Below, piece by piece: positions 17,601 through 26,670 of a stretch of 64,000 bases of DNA. A program made the position numbers and the translations under genes. Within the stretch, counting starts at the first letter, position 1; the number at the start of each line of letters is the position of its first letter. The notes beneath the pieces were generated by a model. It was not told where the DNA came from. It saw only the letters and a list, made by a program, of their open reading frames with translations, and did not search any database. Origin of the DNA: Streptoalloteichus tenebrarius (lineage in GTDB: Bacteria > Actinomycetota > Actinomycetes > Mycobacteriales > Pseudonocardiaceae); assembly GCF_024171885.1 (NCBI RefSeq), contig NZ_JAMTCP010000026.1:32823-96822 (forward strand), written 5' to 3'.

Positions 17601-17679
17601 ACAACAGCCAGGTGATGAGCGCTCCGGCCAGGAACGCCACCGCGCTCCACAGCCAGACCTGCCCGAACAGCCACGTCAC
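14647..17679 (-). CDS. Giant ArfC-like channel accessory protein with C-terminal 'sunset'-type domain
   Basis: A 1010-residue protein. Residues 1-27 hold one membrane helix (WLFGQVWLWSAVAFLAGALI) followed by a basic stop-transfer stretch. About 900 residues of Pro/Ala/Glu/Gly-rich, probably disordered sequence follow, with short repeats (GQPGQPGQPGQP; DRADRADRADRADQ; GGQGLGGQGLGG). The only folded-looking part is the last ~50 residues: FRVKASASSMLFHTAESPYY, ARTRAEVWFRGPEDAERAGFRAWN. This matches the short C-terminal domain of the 'ArfC, sunset domain variant' family as I recall it. It lies 12 bases downstream of the OmpA/ArfA-like gene, as arfC follows arfA in mycobacteria, but ArfC there is near 175 residues. 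GTG 17679 has a good GGAGGG site. Confidence 0.7.
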   Translation of the reverse strand: MTWLFGQVWLWSAVAFLAGALITWLLFARPARRRLAELADQGPAQPALSGSHEGYLDQEDHAEPGVGPRAAPAPLAGSAPRVEPWGAEAPPEPVADHAAGPAGETAGEARRGTAPEAPVEPPTPPRPAVAGPVPGVPAADATGAVGMTEATTVIPAQHDAPGAGIGAAPEERAARPETAPREPARERTPARDRGDLGFPRPAEPTPFPSEAPPPGGESIAAALGGVEGVSPNGGSRGDRAERADHADRADRADRADQAGHAEPAGPAEPAQPRPAARRVSVPPMGFGVGREPERPATPWAAGEPRPPAAGAAEERPARPFDGPSRPADQQGGTEDEITAGGQGPGGQGLGGQGLGGMPDVDQWVTPAPRPAVVDEPATYERARLDEQWQPLTGQGGVEPPPGPEPAPAESGPSAPAEPAGGRYPTEPRGGEPRRPVAGEMHAPPEPELVEAEPPAGVEEDELEPEAERTGPVSAAMIAEQVRRAGGVDSGEFGEPVEHTLTERELIDQEIAEDELAATTAAEEQAAGRARHARTDSGLGVEALVDRDEDEPYQAEATSRAEARAAEAERAAEAGADEPVTPATSAPWDRIGPASRDREDTVHENTEMPSLPTHDELIGLAGAESERRTPSGARAEKELPEPLVGERGAGQEPTPSRGPAEGEPWADQARRDAEPGQGRYEQRPPAAAGFTAPAPSPTEPTPANAPVDPSTSAGAASPAREPWAPQGERQGNGLAAAFRSERPATPPQEAAAPPQPPLGGQAPVPPSPAQAAPGQPGQPGQPGQPQPPQVASPPPAQPVAPPPAPTAPAVPAVEAERQRSLFEPVVDPEAARSAAPTPPLPQRGAPAAPAQPPSAHPQQAAPAPAERPAAQPRQEAPVPQSAASWPSGAPATPAGAGWTGPQPAPQPSAPLPKRPTPQAAEAAPSAARPAENGSAAPRPTTATPSPFGPGSALPNPDGSAPGPEFRVKASASSMLFHTAESPYYARTRAEVWFRGPEDAERAGFRAWNQPR

Positions 17680-17691
17680 GGGAAGTCCCTC

Positions 17692-18885
17692 CTACCGTAC
17701 GGTGATCTCGACCCGACGGTTCGCCGCCTTGCCCTCTTGCGAGTTGTTGTCAGCCCTGGGCCGAGCGTCACCGAACCCCTTGGCCACGATCCGCTCCGCC
17801 GGCAGGCCCTGGCGGACGAGCTTGTCACGGACAGCGTCGGCGCGCTGCTGGCTCAGCCGAAGCGCGTTGCTCTCCCCTCCGGGCCCGGCCGCCACGTGCC
17901 CACCGACCTCAACGGTGCGGTCGGACACGCCACGCAGCAACTGGGCGACCTGGCGCACGCTCTCCGCGCCCTCGGCGGTGAGCACCGCGCTGTTCGGCAG
18001 GAACGTGATCGGGTGCTCGATCAACATCCGGTCCAGTTGTTCCTGCGTAGCCCCGGTTTCCAGGGCCTGGGCAGATCCGTCCCTGGTCACCACGAGCTGG
18101 CTGTGCACCTCCACTCCGGGCAGCGCGTGCCGGACCGCCTCCTCGATACGGCCACGGCTGGTCGGATCCGGGACTGTACCGGTCAGGGTGACCCCCAACA
18201 GTGTCCACGACACCGTGCGTTCGCCGGGAACCGTGCTCGCGGCGCGGGCGAGTTCCCCGAAGGCGGCGGGTGGTCCCGGCATCGGGGCGGAGGAGACGAC
18301 CTGGAGTCCGGGCACGACCGCGCGGCCGCACGCGTGCTCGACCGCGGCCAGGACCTCGTCCCGCGCGGTCTCGTCCGGCACGGCGCCCATCACGGCGACG
18401 CGGTCGCCGGTGAACGTCATCGTCACCGGCTCGACCTGGGTCCTCGGCGGCGGCGCGACGGGCGCGGCCTCGCTGACCCGCACCGAGCGGACGCCGTCCA
18501 CGGCCTGCACGACCTGGCGGGCCTGCTCGCCCCGGCCGGCGGGGACGTCGACCACCTCGCCGTCGCGGCCGTCGAAGGACACCCGGCCGCCGACGCCGGC
18601 GACGCGGAGGGCGTGGCTCGCGCGCTCCGTGAGCTCCCGTTGGACGCGTTGCCCGGTGGTGGCGGTGGCGGCTCCCGCGACGGCGGCGGGGCAGAGCACC
18701 GCCGCGAGCAGCCAGCCGACCCACGCCGCCCGGTCCCCCCGGCGGCGGCGCCACTGAAGTTGATCTTCTCCGTCGCGGTCCCGGTCGGAATGCGGGGGCT
18801 TGCCCACTGCCGGGCCTCCGTTCCGGTGCGCGTTCCAGGCGGTACCCATTTCACCCGATTGCGCCGGGTGATCGAACCGGCCCAT
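17692..18885 (-). CDS. OmpA-family channel-forming protein, ArfA/OmpATb-like
   Basis: A 397-residue membrane-anchored protein. A basic N-terminus and one membrane helix (WVGWLLAAVLCPAAVAGAATA, about residues 55-75) are followed by BON-like repeats (for example VRSVRVSEAAPVAP; MTFTGDRVAVMGAVPDETARDEVLAAVE; WTLLGVTLTGTVPD) and a C-terminal OmpA peptidoglycan-binding domain (ITFLPNSAVLTAEGAESVRQVAQLL, NALRLSQQRADAVRDKLV, GFGDARPRADN, NRRVEITVR). The order matches mycobacterial ArfA (OmpATb), a pore-forming protein tied to acid adaptation. It should sit in the membrane with the OmpA domain on peptidoglycan. It heads a two-gene unit with the ArfC-like gene; no small ArfB gene fits between. ATG 18885 is tentative; ATG 18849 is an alternative. 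Confidence 0.8.
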   Translation of the reverse strand: MGRFDHPAQSGEMGTAWNAHRNGGPAVGKPPHSDRDRDGEDQLQWRRRRGDRAAWVGWLLAAVLCPAAVAGAATATTGQRVQRELTERASHALRVAGVGGRVSFDGRDGEVVDVPAGRGEQARQVVQAVDGVRSVRVSEAAPVAPPPRTQVEPVTMTFTGDRVAVMGAVPDETARDEVLAAVEHACGRAVVPGLQVVSSAPMPGPPAAFGELARAASTVPGERTVSWTLLGVTLTGTVPDPTSRGRIEEAVRHALPGVEVHSQLVVTRDGSAQALETGATQEQLDRMLIEHPITFLPNSAVLTAEGAESVRQVAQLLRGVSDRTVEVGGHVAAGPGGESNALRLSQQRADAVRDKLVRQGLPAERIVAKGFGDARPRADNNSQEGKAANRRVEITVR

Positions 18886-18935
18886 GTCGGGTCACTCCCC
18901 GGCGGCATTGTGGACACGCCCCGTAAGCTGCGTGC

Positions 18936-19898
18936 GTGCCGCTGCTAACGAATGATCCCTCCCCGGTGGCGGCAGGGGCCGACGCGACACGCCCCGCCTC
19001 CCCCAAGGCGGACGGCCCCGGCCTCGCCCTCGGCGCCGGTGCGTACCTCCTGTGGGGACTGTTCCCCGCCTTCTGGCCGCTGCTGCGCCCCGCCGGACCC
19101 TTCGAGATCCTCGGCCACCGCCTGGCGTGGACCTTCGTGGTCATGAGCGCGCTGGCGCTGGCCCTCGGGCGGTGGCGGGTCCTGCGCCAGCTCCCGGCCA
19201 GGGGCTGGCTGCTGGTCGGCGCGGCCGCCGTGTTGATCGCGGTCAACTGGGCCACCTACATCTATGCCGTCAACAGCGGCCAGGTCGTCGAGAGCGCGCT
19301 GGGCTACTTCGTCAACCCGCTGTTCAGCGTGCTGCTCGGCGTGGTGGTGCTCAGGGAGCGGCTGCGGATCGCCCAGTGGGTCGCGCTGGCCGTGGCCGGC
19401 GGCGCGGTCGTGGTACTGACCGTGGACTACGGCCGGGTGCCGCTGATCGCGCTGACCCTCGCCGTGTCCTTCGGCCTCTACGGCCTGATCAAGAAGACCG
19501 TGCCGCTGGACTCGGCGAGCAGCCTGACCGCGGAGGGCGTGGTGCTCGCCCCGGTCGCCGTCGCCTACCTCGTGTGGCTCCAGTGGACCGGCTCGGGCAC
19601 GTTCACCGGCCACGGGATCGGGCACGTGCTGCTGCTGATGGCGGCCGGCCCGATCACCGCGGTCCCGTTGCTGCTCTTCGGCGGGGCCGCGCGCCGGGTG
19701 CCGCTGGTCACCATCGGCATCCTCCAGTACCTGGCGCCGATCCTCCAGTTCGCCTGGGGCGTCCTCGTCGTCCACGAGGAGATGCCGGCCTCGCGCTGGC
19801 TGGGCTTCGGGCTGGTGTGGGCGGCGCTGGTGATCTTCACCGTGGACGGGCTCCGCGCCGCGCACCGCTCCCGGACGGCGGCGGCCGCCCGGTCCTGA
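18936..19898 (+). CDS. rarD: RarD-type EamA-family permease
   Basis: A 320-residue inner-membrane protein of the drug/metabolite transporter superfamily with ten predicted membrane segments in two EamA repeats. RarD features include GAYLLWGLFPAFWPLLRP, FEILGHRLAWTFVV, NWATYIYAVNSGQVVESALGYFVNPLFSVLLG (about residues 107-136) and LQYLAPILQFAWGVLVVHE near 268-286. It was named for chloramphenicol resistance in Pseudomonas, but the physiological cargo is unknown. GTG 18936 begins a 30-residue hydrophilic lead before the first helix. It is divergent from the arfA-like gene with 50 bases between the starts. Confidence 0.9.
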   Translation: MPLLTNDPSPVAAGADATRPASPKADGPGLALGAGAYLLWGLFPAFWPLLRPAGPFEILGHRLAWTFVVMSALALALGRWRVLRQLPARGWLLVGAAAVLIAVNWATYIYAVNSGQVVESALGYFVNPLFSVLLGVVVLRERLRIAQWVALAVAGGAVVVLTVDYGRVPLIALTLAVSFGLYGLIKKTVPLDSASSLTAEGVVLAPVAVAYLVWLQWTGSGTFTGHGIGHVLLLMAAGPITAVPLLLFGGAARRVPLVTIGILQYLAPILQFAWGVLVVHEEMPASRWLGFGLVWAALVIFTVDGLRAAHRSRTAAAARS

Positions 19899-20050
19899 CC
19901 CTCCCGGCCCCTCGCCGCCACCCGCGCCAGCCCGGCGCGGCCCGCGGCGACGACCGGCCAGCCCGACACTCCGCTGAGGCGTGGGTGGCCCCCGGCCGGG
20001 CGCCGGGGCGCGAACGGGGTGCGGCCGGCACGGCGGCGTCAGCCGACGGG

Positions 20051-20082
20051 GCCGGGCCCGGCGTCAGGAGGACCGGCCCGGC
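20051..20082. terminator. Candidate terminator between rarD and polyprenyl synthase
   Basis: Inverted repeat GCCGGGCC (20051-20058) and GGCCCGGC (20075-20082) with a 16-base loop, between the convergent ends of rarD and the polyprenyl synthase gene. The surrounding 215 bases are very GC-rich with several overlapping hairpins, so the exact terminator is uncertain. Confidence 0.5.
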
Positions 20083-20113
20083 CACGACCGGAGGGCCGGG
20101 CCGGGAGACGCCG

Positions 20114-21133
20114 TCAGTGCGTCCTGGCCACCATGTAGTCGGTCAACGACTCCAGCGCGTCGCGCGCCGGGCAGGCGGGCAGCACCGACAGCTCGGCGCG
20201 GCCCCGGTCGGCGTACCCGGCCAGGGTCTCCCGCGCCCGCTCCAGCCCGGTGGACGCCCTGAGCAGGTCGAGGGCCTCGGTCACCAGCGCGTCCTCGGTG
20301 ATCGGCGCGGCGAGCAGCTCCCGCAGCCGGTCACCGCGCGGCCCCTCCTCCTCCAACGCGTACAGCATGGGCAGCGTGAGCACGCCCTCCCGCAGGTCGG
20401 TGCCGGGCGTCTTGCCCGACTCCGTCGCCGGCGAGGCGATGTCGATGACGTCGTCGGAGATCTGGAAGGCGGTGCCGATGACGTCGCCGAACCGCTCCAG
20501 CGCCGCGACGTGCTCCGGGGCCGCGCCGGCGAACATCCCGCCGAACCTGCCGCAGGTCGCGATCAGCGACCCGGTCTTCTCCGCCACCACCGTGAGGTAG
20601 TGCCGCACCGGGTCGTCACCGTCGGCCGGTCCCACGGTCTCCCTGAGCTGACCGGTGACGAGCTGCGAGAACGTCTCGGCGAGCAGCCGCCCCGCCTCGG
20701 TGCCGAGGTCGGCGCCCAGCCGGGAGGCGTGCGCGAACAGGAAGTCGCCGGTGAGGATGGCGACGGTGTTGCCCCAGCGCGCGTTCGCGCTGGCCGCCCC
20801 CCGGCGCATGGTGGCCTCGTCCATCACGTCGTCGTGGTAGAGCGTGGCCAGGTGCGTCAGCTCGATGACCGCCGCCGCCTTGATCACGTCGTCCCGCGTC
20901 GGGTCGCCGAAGTGCGCGGACAACAGCGTGAACAACGCGCGGAACCGCTTGCCGCCCGCGTCGACCAGGTGCAGCGACGCCTCGGTGAGCAGGCCGAAGT
21001 CGTGCTGCACCACGGAGTGCAGCAGCGCCTCCACGCGGTCCAGCCCGGCCCGCACCCCGTCGGCCAGGGCGGGGTCGGCCAGGTCCATGCGGGCGTTGTT
21101 GTGCCCGCCCCCCGTTGATGTACTCGTCGTCAC
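20114..21133 (-). CDS. Long-chain polyprenyl diphosphate synthase
   Basis: A 339-residue trans-prenyltransferase that extends allylic diphosphates with isopentenyl diphosphate, most likely to make the menaquinone side chain. The first Asp-rich motif is LYHDDVMDEATMRRG (about residues 102-116) and the second is QISDDVIDIASP (about 232-243); GGKRFRALFTLL near 70-81 is the conserved N-terminal motif. No bulky aromatic residues precede the first motif (L-Y-H only), compatible with a long product. GTG 21133 lies 25 bases after nuoN, so it is probably the last gene of the nuo operon. It corresponds in place to mycobacterial grcC1. Confidence 0.88.
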   Translation of the reverse strand: MTTSTSTGGGHNNARMDLADPALADGVRAGLDRVEALLHSVVQHDFGLLTEASLHLVDAGGKRFRALFTLLSAHFGDPTRDDVIKAAAVIELTHLATLYHDDVMDEATMRRGAASANARWGNTVAILTGDFLFAHASRLGADLGTEAGRLLAETFSQLVTGQLRETVGPADGDDPVRHYLTVVAEKTGSLIATCGRFGGMFAGAAPEHVAALERFGDVIGTAFQISDDVIDIASPATESGKTPGTDLREGVLTLPMLYALEEEGPRGDRLRELLAAPITEDALVTEALDLLRASTGLERARETLAGYADRGRAELSVLPACPARDALESLTDYMVARTH

Positions 21134-21158
21134 GTCTCCGTCGCCCTCATCGCCGCTG

Positions 21159-22805
21159 TCACGGGGCGAATGCGAGCCCGGGGCCGGCCCAGTCGAGGGC
21201 GACCGCGGGGTACACACCCAGCAGCAGCGTAACCAGGACGCCGAGGGTGATGGCCACGGTGGTGAAAACTCCGGGCACCGTCACGGTCGGCCCGTCGCTC
21301 GCCGGCTCGCTGAAGTACATGAGCACGACGACGCGGAGGTAGAAGAACGCGGCGACCGCGCTCGCCAGGACGGCCACCACGACCAGGGGCGCCATCCCGT
21401 CCTCGACCGCGGCGGTGAACACCACGAACTTGCCGACGAAGCCGCTGGTGAGCGGGATCCCGGCGAGCGCGAGCAGCAGGAACGTGAACACCAGGGCGGT
21501 CAGCGGCGACCGCTTGGCCAGCCCGGCCCACTGCGACAGGTGGGTCGCCTCGCCGTCACCGGCGCGCACGAGGCTGATGACGCCGAAGGCGGCCAGCGTG
21601 GTGAATCCGTAGGCCAGCAGGTAGAACAGCGTGCCGGACCGGCCCTGCTCGGTCAGCGCGATCGAGCCGACGAGCAGGAACCCGGCGTGCGCCACCGACG
21701 AGTAGGCGATCATCCGCTTGATGTCGGTCTGGGTGAGGCCGAGCACCGCGCCGACGACCATCGAGACGATGGCCACGGCCCACAGCACGCCCCGCCACTC
21801 CCAGCTACTCGCCTTGAACGCGACGTTGAGCACCCGCACGATCCCGCCGAAGGCGGCGACCTTGGTGCAGGCGGCCATGAAGGCCGTCACCGGGGTCGGC
21901 GCGCCCTGGTAGACGTCGGGCGTCCAGGTGTGGAACGGGCCGACCGACCCCTTGAACAGCAGGCCGACCACGAGCAGCCCCAGGCCCACGTAGAGCAGGG
22001 TGTCCGAGCGGTCGTTGCCGGCCGTGGCCTCGGCGATGGCCGACAGCTTCACCGACGACGCGTAGCCGTACAGCAGGGCGAGGCCGTACAGGAAGAACGC
22101 CGACGCGAACGCGCCGAGCAGGAAGTACTTGACCGCCGCCTCCTGGGAGAGCAGCCGGCGGCGCCGCGCGAGCCCGCACATCAGGTACAGCGGCAGGCTC
22201 AGCACCTCAAGCGCGACGAACATCGTCAGCAGGTCGTTGGCCGCGCAGAAGACCATCATCCCGCCGAGGGCGAACAGCGTGAGCGGGAAGATCTCGGTCC
22301 GCATCCCGCCGGGCGCCGCCCCGTCCCCGACGCCCTCCCGGACGCCGCCCCGCGCGACGGCGGTGTGGCCGACGAAGGAGCCCCCCGGCTCGACCGACCG
22401 GTCCGCGATCAACAGCACCGCACCCAGCGCGAGGGCCAGCAACGTGCCCCACAGGAACAACGTGGGCCGGTCGATCGCGATGGTCCCCGACAGCGTGGTG
22501 ACCGGGTCGGTCGACCTGCCCACGTACCACCCGAAGGTGACGCCGGCCGCGCCGATCGTCAGCAACGACAGCACGACCTGCGACGACCACCGCACGTGCC
22601 GGGGGAAGAACGCCTCCACCAGCACGCCGAGGCAGGCGCCGGCGAACACCACCAGCATCGCGCCGATCGCGCCGTAGTCGACCTCGGGCGCCGGCACCGA
22701 GCCCTGGGCGAGCACCGCCCAGGGCGCGCCGGACACCGCGTCAGCCACCCCGCCCGACACCGCCTGGGACACCGTGTGGGACACCGTCACGCTCAGTGCG
22801 CTCAC
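21159..22805 (-). CDS. nuoN: NADH-quinone oxidoreductase subunit N
   Basis: A 548-residue antiporter-like membrane subunit of complex I with about 14 helices. Conserved elements include the Glu/Lys-bearing helices KYFLLGAFASAFFLYGLALLYG, VGLLFKGSVGPFHTWTPDVYQGAPTPVTAFMAA (discontinuous-helix region) and DIKRMIAYSSVAHAGFLLVG. The first ~35 residues are low in hydrophobicity and vary among actinobacteria. GTG 22805 has GGAGG 8 bases upstream inside the end of nuoM. NuoN is one of three proton-pumping modules next to the NuoAJK bundle. It is the last nuo gene before the polyprenyl synthase. Confidence 0.95.
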   Translation of the reverse strand: MSALSVTVSHTVSQAVSGGVADAVSGAPWAVLAQGSVPAPEVDYGAIGAMLVVFAGACLGVLVEAFFPRHVRWSSQVVLSLLTIGAAGVTFGWYVGRSTDPVTTLSGTIAIDRPTLFLWGTLLALALGAVLLIADRSVEPGGSFVGHTAVARGGVREGVGDGAAPGGMRTEIFPLTLFALGGMMVFCAANDLLTMFVALEVLSLPLYLMCGLARRRRLLSQEAAVKYFLLGAFASAFFLYGLALLYGYASSVKLSAIAEATAGNDRSDTLLYVGLGLLVVGLLFKGSVGPFHTWTPDVYQGAPTPVTAFMAACTKVAAFGGIVRVLNVAFKASSWEWRGVLWAVAIVSMVVGAVLGLTQTDIKRMIAYSSVAHAGFLLVGSIALTEQGRSGTLFYLLAYGFTTLAAFGVISLVRAGDGEATHLSQWAGLAKRSPLTALVFTFLLLALAGIPLTSGFVGKFVVFTAAVEDGMAPLVVVAVLASAVAAFFYLRVVVLMYFSEPASDGPTVTVPGVFTTVAITLGVLVTLLLGVYPAVALDWAGPGLAFAP

Positions 22806-22806
22806 C

Positions 22807-24381
22807 TCACTTGCCTCCCTGCGCGACCGGGTCCGCCAGGCCGACCTCGGTCATCGTGGCCGAGACCGACGGGGTGACCACGTCGAGCACCGGCTTCGGG
22901 TAGATGCCGAGCCCCAGCACCAGCACCACGAGCGGGGCGAGCACGGCCAGCTCGCGGGCGGACAGGTCGGGCACCTTCGCCCTGGCCGGGTCGCCCACCG
23001 CGCCGGGGCCGGCGGCCGCGCCGAGCAGCGCGTCGCCCCGCACCGGCCCGTGGAACACCCGCTGGTACAGCCAGAGCACGTAGACCGCGGCCAGGATCAT
23101 GCCCAGGGCCGCCAGCACCGTGTAGACCGGCTCGCGCGGGTAGGAACCCAGCAGCACCAGGAACTCGCTGACGAAGGAGTTGGTGCCGGGCAGGGACAGC
23201 GTGGACAGCCCCGCCACCAGGAAGAGACCGCCGAGCAGCGGGGTCAGCCGGGCCATGCCGCCGTAGTCCCCGATCCGCGTCGACCCGCCGCGCGCGATCA
23301 CCATGCCGATCACCAGGAGCAGCATGCCGGTGGCCACGCTGTGGTTGACCATGTACGTGACCGCGCCGACCTGGGACTGGGTGCTGAACGCGAACACGCC
23401 CAGCGCCATGAACCCGAAGTGCGCGATCGACACGTAGGCGATGAACCGCTTCATGTCGCGCTGGCCGGTCGCGAGCACCGAGCCGTAGAGGACACCCACC
23501 ACGGCCAGCACCAGCACCAGCGGCGCGAGCTCCTGGCTGGCCTGCGGGAACATCGGCAGGAGGTAGCGCAGGAAGCCGAACATGCCGACCTTGTCCAGCA
23601 CGCCGACCAGGATCACCGACACCACGATCGGCGCCTCGGCCGCGGCGTCCGGCAGCCAGGTGTGCACCGGGACCAGCGGCGCCTTGATCGCGAAGGCCGC
23701 GAAGAAGCCGAGGAACAGCCAGACCTGGGTGGACAGCGGCGCGTCCCGCACCACCCCGACCAGGGTGGCCCAGTCGAAGGTCCCGTGGCCCAGCCGGCCG
23801 GCGGCGTAGACGTACGCGCCGATGGCGGAGGCCAGCATGAGCAGGCCGCCCAGGAACGAGTACAGGAAGAACTTCACCGCCGCGTACTGCCTGCGGGCCC
23901 CGCCGTAGCCGCCGATCAGGAAGTACATCGGGATCAGCATGATCTCGAAGAGCACGTAGAACAGGAAGACGTCGGTGGCGGCGAAGACGCCGACCATCAG
24001 CCCCTGCTGCACCAGGATCAGCGACAGGAAGCCACCCTGGGTGCGGCCGGCCGGCAGGCTCTCCCGCCACGCCGCGCCGACCACGACCGGCCCGAGCAGG
24101 GCGACGACCGCGATCATCACCAGCGCGACGCCGTCCACGCCGAACGACAGGTGCGCCCCGACCGCCGCGATCCAGTCCACCGAGCTGGTCATCTGCAACC
24201 GGGCGCCGTCGGGGTCGTAGCCCGCCCAGAGGACGGCGGCCAGCGCCAGCTCCACCAGCGAGAAGCCCAGCGCGACCGACTTCGCCAACCGTTCGTTGTC
24301 CCGCAGCAACGCCACCACGACGCCACCCAGCAGGGGCAGCGCCATGAGCGCCGCCAGGGAGGCCGTGCCCAGGCCGTTCAC
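22807..24381 (-). CDS. nuoM: NADH-quinone oxidoreductase subunit M
   Basis: A 524-residue antiporter-like subunit of complex I. Typical motifs are [21 protein letters not shown] (with the essential Glu), [37 protein letters not shown] (Lys and the discontinuous helix) and [26 protein letters not shown] 24381 overlaps the nuoL stop by 4 bases (GTGA). Only one base separates its stop from the nuoN start. It forms the middle proton channel of the membrane arm between NuoL and NuoN. Confidence 0.96.
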   Translation of the reverse strand: MNGLGTASLAALMALPLLGGVVVALLRDNERLAKSVALGFSLVELALAAVLWAGYDPDGARLQMTSSVDWIAAVGAHLSFGVDGVALVMIAVVALLGPVVVGAAWRESLPAGRTQGGFLSLILVQQGLMVGVFAATDVFLFYVLFEIMLIPMYFLIGGYGGARRQYAAVKFFLYSFLGGLLMLASAIGAYVYAAGRLGHGTFDWATLVGVVRDAPLSTQVWLFLGFFAAFAIKAPLVPVHTWLPDAAAEAPIVVSVILVGVLDKVGMFGFLRYLLPMFPQASQELAPLVLVLAVVGVLYGSVLATGQRDMKRFIAYVSIAHFGFMALGVFAFSTQSQVGAVTYMVNHSVATGMLLLVIGMVIARGGSTRIGDYGGMARLTPLLGGLFLVAGLSTLSLPGTNSFVSEFLVLLGSYPREPVYTVLAALGMILAAVYVLWLYQRVFHGPVRGDALLGAAAGPGAVGDPARAKVPDLSARELAVLAPLVVLVLGLGIYPKPVLDVVTPSVSATMTEVGLADPVAQGGK

Positions 24382-26360
24382 GCGAACCTCACCACCATCA
24401 GCGCCGCGATCACCAGGACCGAACCTCCCAGCATGCTCAGCGCGTAGGAGCGCACGAAACCCGTCTGCAACCGGCGCAGCCGCCCCGAGGTCCCGCCCAG
24501 CAGCGCGGCGAGCCCGTTGACCAGCCCGTCCACGCCCTTGTTGTCGACGTAGACCAGGGCCCTGCTCAGCCAGACGCCCGGCCTGGCGACCAACGCCTCG
24601 TTGAGCGCGTTGCCGTACAGGTCGGCGCGCGCGGCCCGCACCGGGAGGGACACCCGCCGGGGGCGCTCGACCGGGACCGGCCTCCGGCCGACCACCAGCC
24701 ACGCGACCAGCGCGCCGAGGGCGGACAACGCGACCGTGAGCACCGGCACCAACGCGTGGGGCAGCACGCCGTGCTCCGCCTTGTCCAACGCGCCCAGCGA
24801 CGGCGTCAGCCAGGTGGCGAGCCGGTCGCCGGAGGCGAGGAACACGCCGGCCCCGACCGAGCCGACCGCCAGCAGGATCATCGGGACGGTCATCACCGCC
24901 GGCGACTCGTGCGGGTGGTAGTCCCTGCCGTCGGCGGACTTCAGCCGCTCCCAGCGCTTCTCGCCGAAGAACACCATCAGCAGCAACCGGGTCATGTAGA
25001 AGGCGGTCAGCCCCGCGCCGAGCAGGGCCGCGCCGCCGAACACCCAGCCGCGCCAGCCCTCCTGACCGAAGGCCGCCTCGATGATGGCGTCCTTGGAGAA
25101 GAAGCCGGACAGCCCGGGGAAGCCGACCAGCGCCAGGTAGCCGAGGCCCCACGTGACGAAGGTGATCGGCATGTGCCGCCACAGGCCGCCCATCCGCCGG
25201 ATGTCGCCCTCGTCGTTCATGCCGTGCATCACCGAGCCGGCCCCGAGGAACAGCCCCGCCTTGAAGAAGCCGTGGGTCAGCAGGTGCATGATGCCCAGCG
25301 CGTAGCCGAACGAGCCGAGGCCGACGGCCAGGATCATGTAGCCGATCTGGCTCACGGTCGAGTAGGCCAGCACCTTCTTGAAATCGTCGTAGGCGCAGCC
25401 GATGACGCAGCCGATGAGCAACGTGAACGCGCCGATCGCGGTGACCACCAGCCGGCCGTCGGGGCTGAGGTCGTAGAGCGGGTTGGCCCTGGCGACCAGG
25501 TAGACGCCGGCGGTGACCATGGTCGCCGCGTGGATCAGCGCGGAGACCGGGGTGGGGCCGGCCATGGCGTCGGGCAACCACGCCTGGAGCGGGAACTGGC
25601 CGGACTTGCCGCACGCGCCGAGCAACAGCAGCAGCGTGATCGCCAGCAGCTCGCCGGAGGAGAACTCGCCGGCCCTGGCGAAGACCTCGGTGTACTGGGT
25701 CGTGCCGAGGGTGCGGAACATCATGAAGATCGCGATGGCCAGGCCGACGTCGCCGACCCGGTTCATCACGAACGCCTTCTTGGCCGCGGTCGCCGCCTCC
25801 GGCCGGTGGTGCCAGAACGCGATCAGCAGGTACGAGGCGAGGCCGACGCCCTCCCAGCCCAGGTACAGCGTCACGAAGCTGTTCCCGAGGACCAGCACCA
25901 GCATCGCCGCGACGAACAGGTTGAGGTAGGCGAAGAACTTCCTGCGGTCGGCGTCGCCGGCCATGTAGCCGATCGAGTAGACGTGGATCGCCGCGCCGAC
26001 ACCGGTGATCAGCAGGACGAACACCAGCGACAGCGGGTCCAGCCGCAGGCCGAAGTCCACCTGGAGCGCCTCGACCGGGATCCAGGAGAACAGGTGCAGC
26101 TCCCGCACCCGCTCCGCCGAGGGAAGACCCGTGCTGTCCAGGAACAACACCAGCCCGTACCCGAACGCCGCGATCACCGTGAGGCAGCCGAGCAGGTGGC
26201 CCCACGCGTTCGTGCGTCGGCCGCCGAGCAGCAGCACCGCCGCGCCGAACGCCGGCAGCGCGACCAACAGCCAGGCGAACTGGGCGACGCCGGTGGCCGC
26301 GCCGACCTCGGCGACGGCGGTCGCCGGACCGTCGGCCAGGATCATTCCCGTCCTCGTCAC
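24378..26360 (-). CDS. nuoL: NADH-quinone oxidoreductase subunit L
   Basis: A 660-residue distal antiporter-like subunit with about 16 helices and the long lateral helix at its C-terminus. Visible motifs are [40 protein letters not shown] then [37 protein letters not shown] and [22 protein letters not shown] lumenal insert with [16 protein letters not shown] follows near residue 480, common to the subunit. GTG 26360 has AGGGG 6 bases upstream; an ATG 15 bases further in is an alternative. It lies 10 bases after nuoK. Confidence 0.96.
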   Translation of the reverse strand: MTRTGMILADGPATAVAEVGAATGVAQFAWLLVALPAFGAAVLLLGGRRTNAWGHLLGCLTVIAAFGYGLVLFLDSTGLPSAERVRELHLFSWIPVEALQVDFGLRLDPLSLVFVLLITGVGAAIHVYSIGYMAGDADRRKFFAYLNLFVAAMLVLVLGNSFVTLYLGWEGVGLASYLLIAFWHHRPEAATAAKKAFVMNRVGDVGLAIAIFMMFRTLGTTQYTEVFARAGEFSSGELLAITLLLLLGACGKSGQFPLQAWLPDAMAGPTPVSALIHAATMVTAGVYLVARANPLYDLSPDGRLVVTAIGAFTLLIGCVIGCAYDDFKKVLAYSTVSQIGYMILAVGLGSFGYALGIMHLLTHGFFKAGLFLGAGSVMHGMNDEGDIRRMGGLWRHMPITFVTWGLGYLALVGFPGLSGFFSKDAIIEAAFGQEGWRGWVFGGAALLGAGLTAFYMTRLLLMVFFGEKRWERLKSADGRDYHPHESPAVMTVPMILLAVGSVGAGVFLASGDRLATWLTPSLGALDKAEHGVLPHALVPVLTVALSALGALVAWLVVGRRPVPVERPRRVSLPVRAARADLYGNALNEALVARPGVWLSRALVYVDNKGVDGLVNGLAALLGGTSGRLRRLQTGFVRSYALSMLGGSVLVIAALMVVRFA

Positions 26361-26370
26361 GTGCGCCCCT

Positions 26371-26670
26371 CTAGTACTTCAGCAGGTTGGCGTCGTCGAC
26401 CGAGGTCGAGCGACGGGTCCGGAAGATCGCCATGATGATCGCGAGGCCGACCACCACCTCGGCGGCCGCGACCACCATCACGAAGAACGCCATGACCTGG
26501 CCGTCGAGCGAGCCGTTGATCCTCGCGAAGGTGACGAGCGTCAGGTTCACCGCGTTGAGCATCAGCTCGACGCACATGAACACCACGATCGCGTTGCGCC
26601 GGACGAGCACGCCGACCGCGCCGATGGTGAACAGCAACGCCGACAGCAGCAGGTAGTGGGTCGGGGTCAC
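26371..26670 (-). CDS. nuoK: NADH-quinone oxidoreductase subunit K
   Basis: A 99-residue three-helix subunit of complex I. The two membrane-buried glutamates important for proton translocation are visible in [18 protein letters not shown] (helix 2) and [17 protein letters not shown] (helix 3). N-terminus [20 protein letters not shown] and C-terminal [14 protein letters not shown] are family-typical (NLLKY ending). GTG 26670 overlaps the end of nuoJ by 4 bases (GTGA), so translation is coupled. It packs against NuoA and NuoJ between the quinone site and the antiporter-like subunits. Confidence 0.97.
   Translation of the reverse strand: MTPTHYLLLSALLFTIGAVGVLVRRNAIVVFMCVELMLNAVNLTLVTFARINGSLDGQVMAFFVMVVAAAEVVVGLAIIMAIFRTRRSTSVDDANLLKY

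Noticed and set aside
14752..18948. Very long open frame on the plus strand opposite the arf-like genes
   Set aside because: It is arginine/glycine-rich, has no domain, and mirrors the high-GC codon pattern of the minus-strand genes, which carry clear OmpA and sunset-type motifs.
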